From Shimia sp040225985 (GTDB taxonomy: Bacteria > Pseudomonadota > Alphaproteobacteria > Rhodobacterales > Rhodobacteraceae), in NCBI RefSeq assembly GCF_040225985.1, contig NZ_JBBPEU010000006.1, positions 124,001-188,000 on the forward strand: a stretch of 64,000 nucleotides of DNA, in the 5' to 3' direction. The stretch's first letter is position 1; the number at the start of each line of letters is the position of its first letter. A program made the position numbers and the translations under genes. A model generated the notes under the pieces. The model was not told the DNA's origin, did no database searches, and saw nothing but the letters and a program-made list of their open reading frames with translations. Below are positions 14,780 to 23,245 of the stretch, piece after piece.

Positions 14780-16402
14780 ATGCTGGGTTCGATGATGATG
14801 CGTCCGTTGAAAATCGCGGACATCCTGACATTTGCCGCCGAGGTGCATCCGACCGCCGAGATCGTTTCGGTGCGGACCGAAGGCGATATCCACCGCACCA
14901 CCTATGCCGACACGGCCAAGCGGGTTGCGCAGCTGGCCCATGGGCTCGCGGCGCAGGGCGCGCAGGTCGGGGACCGGATCGCGACACTGGCATGGAACGG
15001 GTATCGCCATTTCGAGCTGTACTATGCGATTTCCGGAATTGGTTGTGTGTGTCACACCATCAATCCCCGCCTGTCGGCGGAGCAAATGACCTATATCGTG
15101 ACCCATGCCGAGGACACGATGCTGTTCGTGGATACGACCTTTGTGCCGCTTGTCGCCGCGCTGCGTGACCAGTGGCCCTCTGGTCTTAAGATCGTGGTGA
15201 TGACCGACCGGGCCCATATGCCCGAGGGCGATTACCTCTGCTACGAAGAGCTTCTGGAGGGTCAGCCGGACCGCCATCACTGGCCAGATTTCCCGGAAGA
15301 GACCGCGGCCGGCTTGTGTTATACCTCGGGGACGACCGGAAACCCCAAGGGCACGCTTTACACGCACCGCTCCACCGTTCTGCACGCGCTGATGATCGGG
15401 GTGTCGCTGCCTGCGGCTTTGCAACCGGGAAAAAAGATCCTGCCGGTTGTGCCGCTGTTTCATGTGAACGCATGGGGCCTGCCCTATGCGGCACCATTGA
15501 CAGGGGCATCCTTGGTGTTTCCGGGAGGCGCGCTGGAAGGCGAGAGCCTGTTCCGCCTGATGGATCAGGAAGAGGTGTTTTCGGCCTGGGGCGTGCCGAC
15601 CGTATGGCTGGGTCTTCAGGGCGAGATCGCCAAACAGGAACGCGTGCCCACAGGGTTCGGGGATATGGTCGTGGGCGGGTCTGCCGCGCCGGCCAGCATG
15701 ATCCGCTATTTCGAGGAGCATGGCGTCAATGTCTGCCATGCCTGGGGCATGACCGAGATGAGCCCGGTCGGCACGCAGGGCAACCTGCCGGCGCATCTGG
15801 ATCATCTGCCGCTGGACGAAAAAGTCGCGATCAAGGGCAAACAGGGGCGCCGTGTATTCGGGGTTGATCTCAAGATCGTGAACGAAGACGGCCAACCGCA
15901 ACCCCATGACGGGACCGCGACGGGCGAACTCTATGTGCGCGGAAACACGATCACAGCTGGCTATTTCAAGAATGAAGAGGCCAACGCGACGGCCTTTGAC
16001 AGTGAAGGCTGGTTCGGGACCGGCGATGTGGCCAGTATCGACAACCATGGCTATCTGACGATCACGGACCGCGCCAAGGACTTGATCAAGTCAGGCGGCG
16101 AATGGATCAGCTCTCTTGACCTTGAAAACACCGTGATGGCGCATCCAAAGGTGGCGAATTGTGCCGTGATCGCCGTGCCGCATCCGAAATGGGATGAGCG
16201 GCCTTTGCTGATTGTGGTGCCCGCACCGGAGGGTAAGCCAGAGGTGGCCGAGTTGATGGACCTTCTGGAAGAGCATTTTGCCAAGTGGCAATTGCCCGAT
16301 GATGTGGTCTTTGTCGAGGATTTGCCGCTGACCGCGACGGGCAAGGTATCGAAGCTGACCCTGCGCAAGCAGTTCAAGGATCATAGCCTGCCTACCGTCT
16401 AA
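14780..16402 (+). CDS. acyl-CoA synthetase, DmdB-like
   Basis: The product is a 540-residue AMP-forming acyl-CoA ligase. The P-loop-like motif is CYTSGTTGNPKGTLYTH, the A5 region is CHAWGMTEMSPVG, and the C-terminal hinge and lysine regions are DRAKDLIKSGGEWIS and LTATGKVSKLTL. The start MLGSMMMRPLKIADIL and SGIGCVCHTINPRL resemble medium-chain/3-methylmercaptopropionate CoA ligases (DmdB) of roseobacters, but the substrate cannot be fixed from sequence. GGAGGG lies 5 bp before the ATG at 14780. It stands before the nitronate monooxygenase-like operon, separated by a candidate terminator, so it is probably a separate transcript. Confidence 0.88.
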   Translation: MLGSMMMRPLKIADILTFAAEVHPTAEIVSVRTEGDIHRTTYADTAKRVAQLAHGLAAQGAQVGDRIATLAWNGYRHFELYYAISGIGCVCHTINPRLSAEQMTYIVTHAEDTMLFVDTTFVPLVAALRDQWPSGLKIVVMTDRAHMPEGDYLCYEELLEGQPDRHHWPDFPEETAAGLCYTSGTTGNPKGTLYTHRSTVLHALMIGVSLPAALQPGKKILPVVPLFHVNAWGLPYAAPLTGASLVFPGGALEGESLFRLMDQEEVFSAWGVPTVWLGLQGEIAKQERVPTGFGDMVVGGSAAPASMIRYFEEHGVNVCHAWGMTEMSPVGTQGNLPAHLDHLPLDEKVAIKGKQGRRVFGVDLKIVNEDGQPQPHDGTATGELYVRGNTITAGYFKNEEANATAFDSEGWFGTGDVASIDNHGYLTITDRAKDLIKSGGEWISSLDLENTVMAHPKVANCAVIAVPHPKWDERPLLIVVPAPEGKPEVAELMDLLEEHFAKWQLPDDVVFVEDLPLTATGKVSKLTLRKQFKDHSLPTV

Positions 16403-16432
16403 AACCGCGGTCTACGAGACCAGAGATGCATG

Positions 16433-16459
16433 GGGCGGTTCAAGTCGGATCGCCCTTTT
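16433..16459 (+). terminator. weak candidate terminator after the CoA ligase
   Basis: GGGCG and CGCCC pair across a 13-base loop and are followed by TTTT and a second T run (GCGTTTTT). The stem is short, so confidence is low. Confidence 0.35.
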
Positions 16460-16532
16460 GCGTTTTTGCAGGCTGGTTTCGGTCAAGTGACGTGAAGTCC
16501 TTTTGCTAGGGGCTTGCGCTCTGTGATGAATA

Positions 16533-16550
16533 ACATACCGTCCGGTATGT
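16533..16550. promoter_or_regulatory. perfect palindromic operator upstream of the acyl operon
   Basis: ACATACCG and CGGTATGT are exact complements around a 2-base centre, 23 bp before the start of the nitronate monooxygenase-like gene. This form is typical of TetR-family operators of lipid and acyl-CoA catabolism genes. The regulator may be outside the window. Confidence 0.65.
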
Positions 16551-16573
16551 GAATGCGAAATAAGGAGGTGCGC

Positions 16574-17563
16574 ATGTCCGGTGACAGTCATTTGCCCAAG
16601 GCCCTGCAGGGATTGAGAATCCCGGCTGTGGCTTCACCCCTGTTCATCATTTCGGTGCCCGCGCTGGTAATTGCGCAGTGCAAGGCTGGCGTTATTGGCA
16701 GCTTTCCGGCGCTGAACGCGCGTGAAGCGGAAGGAGAGCCGCCCTTACTGGAAGCTTGGCTCAAACAGATCACCGAGGAACTGGACCGCCACAATCAGGA
16801 AAACCCTGATCGCCCGGCTGCGCCCTTTGCTGTGAACCAGATTGTGCATCGTTCGAATACGAGGCTGGAACGCGACCTGGAACTCTGCGCCAAGTGGAAG
16901 GTGCCGATCTGGATCACGTCGCTGGGTGCGCGGGTCGAGGTAAACGAGGCCGCCCACAGCTGTGGCGGGATCGCGCTGCATGACATCATTAACAACACCT
17001 TTGCCAAGAAGGCGATCGAGAAAGGTGCGGATGGCCTGATCGCGGTGGCGGCGGGTGCGGGGGGGCACGCGGGAATGCAATCGCCCTTTGCGCTGATCCG
17101 CGAGATCCGCGAATGGTTCGAGGGGCCGCTTTTGTTGTCGGGGTCCATCGGCACCGGCGACGCCTTGCTGGCAGCGCAGGCGATGGGCGCGGATCTGGGG
17201 TATATCGGGTCGCCCTTCATCGCCACGGACGAAGCCAATGCCGATCAAGGTTACAAGGACATGATCGTCGAGAGCGGCGCCGAGGACATCGTCTATTCCT
17301 CGCTCTTTACGGGGGTGTCGGGCAACTATCTGAAAGGGTCGGTGCGCAATGCAGGTATGGATCCTGACAATCTGCCATCCGGGGACCTGAAAACCATGGA
17401 TTTCGGGCAGGACCGCGAGAAACCCAAGGCGTGGAAACACATCTGGGGATCGGGGCAGGGGATCGGGTCGGTGAAATCCGTCGGGCCTGTCGAAGACCTC
17501 GTGGCGCGGTTCGAACGGGAATACGTTGCCGCCTATGCCCGCCTGCAAGAGCGCATGGCATGA
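16574..17563 (+). CDS. nitronate monooxygenase-like flavin oxidoreductase
   Basis: The product is a 329-residue FMN TIM-barrel protein of the NMO/2-nitropropane dioxygenase superfamily. Visible features are the phosphate-binding glycines in LIAVAAGAGGHAGMQSPFAL and LLLSGSIGTGDALLAAQAMG, and the loop GADLGYIGSPFIATDEA. The superfamily includes nitronate monooxygenases, enoyl-ACP reductase FabK and NAD(P)H:quinone reductases. In acyl-CoA operons the true substrate is usually unknown. AAGGAGGT lies directly before the ATG at 16574. It overlaps the phosphatase gene as ATGA and is the first gene behind the palindromic operator. Confidence 0.87.
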   Translation: MSGDSHLPKALQGLRIPAVASPLFIISVPALVIAQCKAGVIGSFPALNAREAEGEPPLLEAWLKQITEELDRHNQENPDRPAAPFAVNQIVHRSNTRLERDLELCAKWKVPIWITSLGARVEVNEAAHSCGGIALHDIINNTFAKKAIEKGADGLIAVAAGAGGHAGMQSPFALIREIREWFEGPLLLSGSIGTGDALLAAQAMGADLGYIGSPFIATDEANADQGYKDMIVESGAEDIVYSSLFTGVSGNYLKGSVRNAGMDPDNLPSGDLKTMDFGQDREKPKAWKHIWGSGQGIGSVKSVGPVEDLVARFEREYVAAYARLQERMA

Positions 17564-18228
17564 GCCAGATGTTCCATCTTGTGCGTCACGCGCAGGCGTC
17601 GTTCGGGGCAGCGGATTACGACAACCTGTCAGAGTTGGGCCACCGCCAGTCCGAGGCGCTGGGCGTGGCTTTGAAACGGCAGGGCGCGGTGCCGGACAAG
17701 GTGTTCATCGGGGCCATGAAGCGGCATCGCCAGACCTGGGAAGGCATGGCGCGCGGCATGGGGATCACGGCCGAGCCGGTGATCCTGCCGGGGTTGAACG
17801 AATTTGACTTCAAGGGCCTTCTGGATGCCCGTTTCGCCAGGGGTGGCGCGCCAGAAGGCATGCATGACGACCGCCGCCAACATTTCCGCACCCTGCGGGA
17901 CACGGTGCTGTTGTGGCAGAAAGACGAGATCGAGAACCCGCCGGAACGCTTTGGGGATTTCGCGGCCCGTGTGCGCGAGGCGCGCGAAGTGATCGCGGCC
18001 AGCGACGCGCGCCTGCCGATGGCGGTATCTTCTGGTGGGGCCATCGGCCAGACCGTGGCCGAGATCACCGGCGGTCCGGCAGACCAGATGATAGCTCTGC
18101 AATTGCAGGTCAAGAACTGTGCCGTGGCGCGTTTTGTTGTCTCGAAGAACGGCACTTGGCTGCACGGGTTCAACGAGACCCCGCATATTGATGCCAGCAA
18201 CGAAGCTGACATGTTGACCTATAGCTGA
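17560..18228 (+). CDS. histidine phosphatase (phosphoglycerate mutase) family protein
   Basis: The product is a 222-residue histidine phosphatase. The N-terminal catalytic motif is FHLVRHAQASFG with the RHA histidine. The second histidine expected in the C-terminal half appears replaced in AVSSGGAIGQTVAE, where many members have GH. That may mean altered activity. The start overlaps the preceding stop (ATGA). It lies directly before an APH-like kinase gene, so a kinase and a phosphatase are made together. Confidence 0.82.
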   Translation: MSQMFHLVRHAQASFGAADYDNLSELGHRQSEALGVALKRQGAVPDKVFIGAMKRHRQTWEGMARGMGITAEPVILPGLNEFDFKGLLDARFARGGAPEGMHDDRRQHFRTLRDTVLLWQKDEIENPPERFGDFAARVREAREVIAASDARLPMAVSSGGAIGQTVAEITGGPADQMIALQLQVKNCAVARFVVSKNGTWLHGFNETPHIDASNEADMLTYS

Positions 18229-18241
18229 GGGAGGACGGCTT

Positions 18242-19267
18242 ATGGACGCGACACATCTGGATACTGACGCCGTGGCGGCCTGGCTGTCCCAACACCTTGA
18301 CGGGTTTGAGGGGCCGGTGACAGCCGAGAAATTCGCAGGCGGGCAGTCGAACCCGACGTTTCTGTTAAAGACACCGGCGCGCGACTATGTGCTGCGCCGC
18401 AAACCCCCTGGGGTGCTGTTGAAGTCTGCCCACGCCGTCGACCGTGAATTTCGCGTGCAACAGGCGCTGGCGGGAACAGACGTGCCGGTCGCCCGCATGC
18501 ATGTGCTGTGCGAAGACGATGCTGTGATCGGCTCGGCCTTCTACGTGATGGAGCGCGTGCACGGACGCAACTTCGACGATCCCCGCATCCCCGAGGTTTC
18601 CACCGAAGACCGCAGCAAGGTGTTCGATCAGATGAACCGCGTTCTGGCGGCGATCCATTCGGTCGATATCGACGCGGTGGGTCTGTCGGACTATGGCCCG
18701 GAAGGGAATTACTTTGAACGTCAGGTCGGGCGCTGGACCAAGCAATACAGGGCTTCGGAGACCGAAACCGTGCCTGCCATGGATCAGCTGATCGAATGGC
18801 TGACGGAAAACATGCCCGAAGATGACGGCAAGCGCACACTGGTACATGGCGACTACCGGTTGGACAACCTTCTGTTTGCCGAAGATGGCACAGATTGTGT
18901 CGCGGTGCTGGATTGGGAATTGTCCACCATCGGGCATCCCTATGCGGACCTTGCCGCAGTCATCATGCAGTGGCAGATGCCGCCCGGCGGGGCGGGACGG
19001 GGCCTGCAAGGCGTGGACCGCGCCGCGCTCGGTATCCCGAGCGACGCCGATTTCATCGCGGCCTATTGCCGGCGCATGGGACTATCGGGGATCGAACGGT
19101 TCGGGTTCTACCTGGCCTTCTGTTTCTTCCGCATGGCGGCGATCATCCAGGGGGTCAAAAAACGCGGGCTGGAAGGCAACGCTTCTGATCCCGAACGCGC
19201 GGCCAAGATGGGCACTTATGTGCCGCTTTTCGCCCAAGCAGGTCTGGAGGCCACGAAACATGGATAA
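18242..19267 (+). CDS. APH-like phosphotransferase family protein (ACAD10/11 or LvaA type)
   Basis: The product is a 341-residue kinase-fold protein. The catalytic loop is TLVHGDYRLDNLLF and the metal-binding aspartate is in VLDWELSTIGHPYADLA. A conserved early motif is FAGGQSNPTFLL. It matches the family fused to human ACAD10/11, whose bacterial relative LvaA phosphorylates 4-hydroxyacyl-CoA. GGAGG precedes the ATG. It overlaps the SDR gene by 8 bp. True aminoglycoside resistance is unlikely given the neighbours. The substrate is inference. Confidence 0.85.
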   Translation: MDATHLDTDAVAAWLSQHLDGFEGPVTAEKFAGGQSNPTFLLKTPARDYVLRRKPPGVLLKSAHAVDREFRVQQALAGTDVPVARMHVLCEDDAVIGSAFYVMERVHGRNFDDPRIPEVSTEDRSKVFDQMNRVLAAIHSVDIDAVGLSDYGPEGNYFERQVGRWTKQYRASETETVPAMDQLIEWLTENMPEDDGKRTLVHGDYRLDNLLFAEDGTDCVAVLDWELSTIGHPYADLAAVIMQWQMPPGGAGRGLQGVDRAALGIPSDADFIAAYCRRMGLSGIERFGFYLAFCFFRMAAIIQGVKKRGLEGNASDPERAAKMGTYVPLFAQAGLEATKHG

Positions 19268-20045
19268 ACGGTATCAGGATCAGGTGGTGATGATTACCGG
19301 CGCCGCCAGCGGGTTCGGCAAGATGGCCGCCACGCGATTCGCAGCCGAAGGGGCTAAGCTGGCCCTGTCGGATATTTCGGCCGATGCGCTGGCGCAGGTG
19401 GCCGATGATCTGCGCGCGGGAGGCGTCGAGGTCATCACCGATGTCGTGGATGTCTCGCAAGCGGATCAGGTGATGGCCCATGGTGCCCACATCAAAGAGG
19501 CGTTCGGCGCGTTGAACGTGGGCATCAACAACGCTGGTGTGGGCCACACCCTGTGCCCCACCCATATGCTCAGCACCGAAGAGTTCGATTTCAACTATGC
19601 CGTCAATGCGCGCGGTGTGTTCCTGTGTATGAAGGTGCAGATCCCCTTCATGCTCGAGGCGGGGCAGGGCGCCATCCTGAATGTGTCCTCTGCGGCGGGC
19701 CTGACAGGGGCGGCCATGCTGTCGGGCTATGCGGCGGCGAAACATGCGGTGGTGGGGCTGACACGCGCGGCGGCGGATGAATATGCCCGTAAGAAAATCC
19801 GCGTGAACGCCCTGTGCCCGGCCTTTACCGTCACACCGATGGTCGAGGAAATGGCCGAACAGATGGTCGCGCGTGGCGGGATCACGCGGGATCAGGCCTA
19901 TGGCAACATTGCGCAGCGGATCCCCATGGGCCGCGTGGCCCAGCCCGAAGAGATCGTGCAAGCCATGCTCTGGGCCTGCGCGCCGGAAAACAGCTTTATG
20001 ACTGGACAGACCATTGCGCTGGACGGCGGCCTTACCGCCATCTGA
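19260..20045 (+). CDS. short-chain dehydrogenase/reductase
   Basis: The product is a 261-residue classical SDR. The cofactor motif is TGAASGFG, the structural motif is NNAG in GINNAGVGH, and the catalytic set is S in NVSSAAG with YAAAK in SGYAAAKHAV. The C-terminus ends IALDGGLTAI as in many SDRs. The basic and acidic residues after strand two (LSDISADAL) suggest NAD. It is the last gene of the acyl operon. It would oxidise a secondary alcohol such as a 3-hydroxyacyl-CoA or related compound (inference). Confidence 0.9.
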   Translation: MDKRYQDQVVMITGAASGFGKMAATRFAAEGAKLALSDISADALAQVADDLRAGGVEVITDVVDVSQADQVMAHGAHIKEAFGALNVGINNAGVGHTLCPTHMLSTEEFDFNYAVNARGVFLCMKVQIPFMLEAGQGAILNVSSAAGLTGAAMLSGYAAAKHAVVGLTRAAADEYARKKIRVNALCPAFTVTPMVEEMAEQMVARGGITRDQAYGNIAQRIPMGRVAQPEEIVQAMLWACAPENSFMTGQTIALDGGLTAI

Positions 20046-20230
20046 CCGTTTTCTTGGCAGGGCGGCGCGTAGAAGGCCGCTCTTGCATGCGGGTTCTCCG
20101 GTCCTGTTCAAATTGATGTGATATTCCGTGTTCGGAATGCGAAAACTTCTGGCGATTCTTGCGGCGGGATGCAACGCTTGTCGCGTTCAACGGATGAGCC
20201 ACACACTTTATTGAGATTGGAGCCAACCTA

Positions 20231-20674
20231 ATGCGTTACGCACTTATTGCTGCCCTTATTGCCGCCCCGACCCTGTCCATGGCAGGTCCGGCAGAAGACA
20301 CCGTCGCCGCCCGTCAGGGGTTTTACAAATTGTTGGGGGCGAACATGGGTGTTCTGGCCGGCATGGCACAGGGCAAGATGGACTATGACTCGGCCAAGGC
20401 GCAAACCGCCGCCGACAACATGGTCGTCCTGACCACCTATAACGGCGCGCACCTGTTTGCACCCGGCACCTCGTCCGAAGACGTAAAAGGCGCGCGGGCC
20501 CTGCCCAAAATCTGGGAAGACTTCCCGGGTGTTCAGGCCAAGGCCGCGGATTTCCAGGCCGCTGTCAAGGCGATGCAGGAAGTGGCCGGCAGTGGTCAGG
20601 CCGAAATGACGGCAGCCCTTGGCCCGCTTGGCGGCACCTGCAAGGCGTGCCACTCTAACTATCGCGCCGACTGA
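20231..20674 (+). CDS. cytochrome c'
   Basis: The product is a 147-residue secreted c-type cytochrome. A signal peptide (MRYALIAALIAAPTLSMA) is followed by a four-helix-bundle sequence. The only heme site is at the C-terminus, CKACH with C137, C140 and H141, as in cytochrome c' (class II). These proteins bind nitric oxide and act in the periplasm. It is followed after 11 bp by a cytochrome b561 gene, a common pairing that may supply electrons to it. Confidence 0.92.
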   Translation: MRYALIAALIAAPTLSMAGPAEDTVAARQGFYKLLGANMGVLAGMAQGKMDYDSAKAQTAADNMVVLTTYNGAHLFAPGTSSEDVKGARALPKIWEDFPGVQAKAADFQAAVKAMQEVAGSGQAEMTAALGPLGGTCKACHSNYRAD

Positions 20675-20685
20675 GGCCAACTGAC

Positions 20686-21285
20686 ATGACCAAGCAGATC
20701 CCCGAGGGTGTCTCGCGCGAGAAAATATGGGATATCGGCACGCGCCTGTTCCATTGGGCCTTGGTGATCTGCGTGGTCGCGGCGTGGGGGCTGGGCAAAT
20801 TCGGCCCCAACATCATGACGCTGCATTTCTACTTCGGTTATGCGGTCATCGCGCTGCTGGTGTTCCGCATTCTATGGGGGCTGGTCGGACCGGCCCCCGT
20901 CCGTTTCGTGAATTTCATCTATGGCCCCGGAAAGACGCTGAAATACGCGGCTACCCTGAAGGACCGCAAGCCGTCCTACTGGCCAGGGCACAATCCGATC
21001 GGGGCCTTGTCCGTGTTCGCGATCCTCGCGATCCTGATCGCTCAGGTCTCGACCGGCCTTTTTGCCGACCCTGACGATTACATCAATGTCGGTCCGCTGG
21101 CCGATATGGTCAGTTCCGGGACAAATCGCACGGCGACGCGCCTTCACAACCAGATGTCTACGGTTATCCTGCTTCTGGTGCTGCTGCATGTCGCGGCGAT
21201 CCTGTTCTACAAGCGGTTCAAGGGCGAAAACCTCGTGACTCCGATGATCACCGGCTGGAAACTGGTGCGCAAAGACCGGTCGTGA
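20686..21285 (+). CDS. cytochrome b561
   Basis: The product is a 199-residue integral membrane di-heme protein of the prokaryotic b561 family. It has about four membrane helices. Candidate heme histidines are in TRLFHWALV, MTLHFYFGY, TRLHNQMS and VLLHVAAILF. It starts 11 bp after cytochrome c' and probably passes electrons from the quinone pool or dissipates them with its partner (inference). Confidence 0.9.
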   Translation: MTKQIPEGVSREKIWDIGTRLFHWALVICVVAAWGLGKFGPNIMTLHFYFGYAVIALLVFRILWGLVGPAPVRFVNFIYGPGKTLKYAATLKDRKPSYWPGHNPIGALSVFAILAILIAQVSTGLFADPDDYINVGPLADMVSSGTNRTATRLHNQMSTVILLLVLLHVAAILFYKRFKGENLVTPMITGWKLVRKDRS

Positions 21286-21326
21286 GAGGCTTTTCCTTTT
21301 CGTTCGTCGCGGGCTAGAACGGGCGC

Positions 21327-21746
21327 ATGACAATGACACCGCTTGACCCCCGCCTCGACGAAACGCCTTATGCGCTGCAAAAACACCTCGGGTTTCATCT
21401 GACCCACTGGGGTGCGGATCATGCGCGGCTGGAATTGCCGATCGAGCACTACCTGTCGAACCGGGCCGGTCTGCCGCATGGTGGGGTCTATGCGACTCTG
21501 CTGGATACGGTGATGGGCTATGCGGGCTGCTATACCGGCGATCCGGATCACAAACGCCTTGCTTTGACGCTGTCGCTGACCACAAATTTCCTGAGCCGTC
21601 CCAAGGGACGATTGCTGATTGCCGAAGGGCGCAAGGTGGGCGGCGGGGCGGCGACCTTCTTTGCCGAGGCGACCGTTCTGGACGAAACCGGCGAGGTGAT
21701 CGCGCGTGGCTCGGGCGCGTTCAAGTATCGCAAGACCACCTTGTAG
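21327..21746 (+). CDS. PaaI-type thioesterase (hotdog fold)
   Basis: The product is a 139-residue hotdog-fold protein of the PaaI/YbgC-like thioesterase group. The active-site region is NRAGLPHGGVYATLLDTVMGY, with the HGG loop and the following aspartate. These enzymes hydrolyse acyl- or aryl-CoA esters, and the substrate is not visible. It lies 41 bp after cytochrome b561. A run of ten G residues follows the gene at 21756-21765. Confidence 0.88.
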   Translation: MTMTPLDPRLDETPYALQKHLGFHLTHWGADHARLELPIEHYLSNRAGLPHGGVYATLLDTVMGYAGCYTGDPDHKRLALTLSLTTNFLSRPKGRLLIAEGRKVGGGAATFFAEATVLDETGEVIARGSGAFKYRKTTL

Positions 21747-21852
21747 TCTGTTTGTGGGGGGGGGGCGTGGCCCGCGTGCCCAAGCAACTGTGACTTGCCT
21801 TTGGCCGGGTGGCGGATAGGTTTGGAGAAACCCAGTTTCCGGAGATTGCCCC

Positions 21853-23241
21853 ATGCCACACCTGACCCGTCGCCAGTTTTCCGGTGTCCTGCTGGGCGGT
21901 GTCGTCGCAAGCGCGCTGCCGCGCCTGTCCCGTGCAGCAAGTGCGCCGCGCCTCGTGGCGCAGGAAGGCATGGCGCGTCTCGCGCCTCCGGACTATCCCG
22001 AAACTGTGATCTGGGGCTATGGTGGAACGGTGCCCGGTCCCGAAATCCGTGTCCGGCAGGGGCAGCGTGTGATGCGCGACTTCATGAACCAGTTGCCGCA
22101 ACCGTCAACCGTGCACTGGCATGGCATTCGGATCGACAATGCCATGGACGGCGTGGCTGGCATGACTCAGCCCGCCGTCGCATCGGGCGAGAACTTTCTT
22201 TATGATTTTGCCGTGCCTGATGCGGGCACCTACTGGTATCACCCGCACAATCGGACATGGGAGCAGATGGCGCGGGGCCTTTACGGGGCGCTGATTGTTG
22301 AGGAGCCAGAGGGTGCGATTCCGGTGGACCATGACGAGGTTCTGCTGCTGGATGACTGGCGTCTGGCCGAAGATGCCCAGATTGCAGGCGGCTTCGGGGC
22401 GCTGCACGACTGGGCGCATGGCGGGCGGCTTGGCAACTGGGTGACGGTGAACGGGGATGGCGCGTTCTCGCGTCCGGTCAAGACCAACGCGCGGATGCGC
22501 CTGCGTCTGGTGAACACGGCCAATGCCCGCATCTTCACGCTTGAGGCACAGGGTTTCAAAGGCTGGGTCGTGGCGCTCGACGGGATGCCACTCGACGCGC
22601 CCGAACCGCTGGAGCGCCTGACACTGGCCCCGGCACAGCGCGCGGACCTGGTGGTGGATGTGCTGGCCGACGAGGGTGAAGAGGCGCTGCTGGTCAGTTT
22701 CGAACGCGATGGCGGTTTTGCCGTGGCGGGTTTCCCTGTCACTGGCCGCGCCCGTCCGGCGCGTCTTGCGGCCCCCGGCCCCCTGCCACCCAACCCCGTT
22801 CCGGAACTGGGTGACCTCACCATCGCACGCAGTGTGCCTCTGGTGATGGAAGGGGGCGCGATGGGTGGGTTGCAAAGTGCCATGCTAAATGGGCAGGACA
22901 CACCGATCCGCGAGATGGCGGCCAAGGGCAAGGTCTGGGCGTTCAACGGCATGGCGGATATGTCGGATACCCCGCTGATCGCCGCGGAACGCGGGGAAAC
23001 CATTCGTATCAGGATGACGAATGACACGGCATGGCCGCACGGGATGCACCTTCATGGTCACCACTTCCGCGAAGTGATGCCCGATGGCACCACCGGTCCG
23101 CTGCGCGATACGCTGTTGATGGATCGTGGCGCGGTGGCCGAGATCGCCTTTGTCGCGGACAATCCCGGCAAGTGGTTGTTGCATTGTCACATGCTGGAAC
23201 ACTCCGCCGCCGGCATGATGACGTGGCTCAGCGTGACCTGA
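21853..23241 (+). CDS. multicopper oxidase, Tat-exported
   Basis: The product is a 462-residue multicopper oxidase. The twin-arginine signal TRRQFSGVLLGG occurs at residues 5-16. All four copper motifs are present: HWHG (88-91), HPH (130-132), HGMHLHGHHF, and HCHMLEHSAAGMM near the C-terminus with the T1 copper cysteine and an axial methionine. The enzyme would work in the periplasm, oxidising metals or phenols with oxygen. Nothing points to a specific substrate. GGAGATTGCCCC precedes the ATG. Confidence 0.92.
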   Translation: MPHLTRRQFSGVLLGGVVASALPRLSRAASAPRLVAQEGMARLAPPDYPETVIWGYGGTVPGPEIRVRQGQRVMRDFMNQLPQPSTVHWHGIRIDNAMDGVAGMTQPAVASGENFLYDFAVPDAGTYWYHPHNRTWEQMARGLYGALIVEEPEGAIPVDHDEVLLLDDWRLAEDAQIAGGFGALHDWAHGGRLGNWVTVNGDGAFSRPVKTNARMRLRLVNTANARIFTLEAQGFKGWVVALDGMPLDAPEPLERLTLAPAQRADLVVDVLADEGEEALLVSFERDGGFAVAGFPVTGRARPARLAAPGPLPPNPVPELGDLTIARSVPLVMEGGAMGGLQSAMLNGQDTPIREMAAKGKVWAFNGMADMSDTPLIAAERGETIRIRMTNDTAWPHGMHLHGHHFREVMPDGTTGPLRDTLLMDRGAVAEIAFVADNPGKWLLHCHMLEHSAAGMMTWLSVT

Positions 23242-23245
23242 GACC

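Noticed and set aside
14738..16048. 436-codon open frame antisense to the CoA ligase
   Set aside because: It has no domain, and the ligase frame is complete with canonical motifs.
21756..21765. Run of ten G residues as a phase-variation site
   Set aside because: It lies after the thioesterase stop and before the oxidase promoter region, so a length change would not shift a reading frame. Only an indirect promoter effect is possible.
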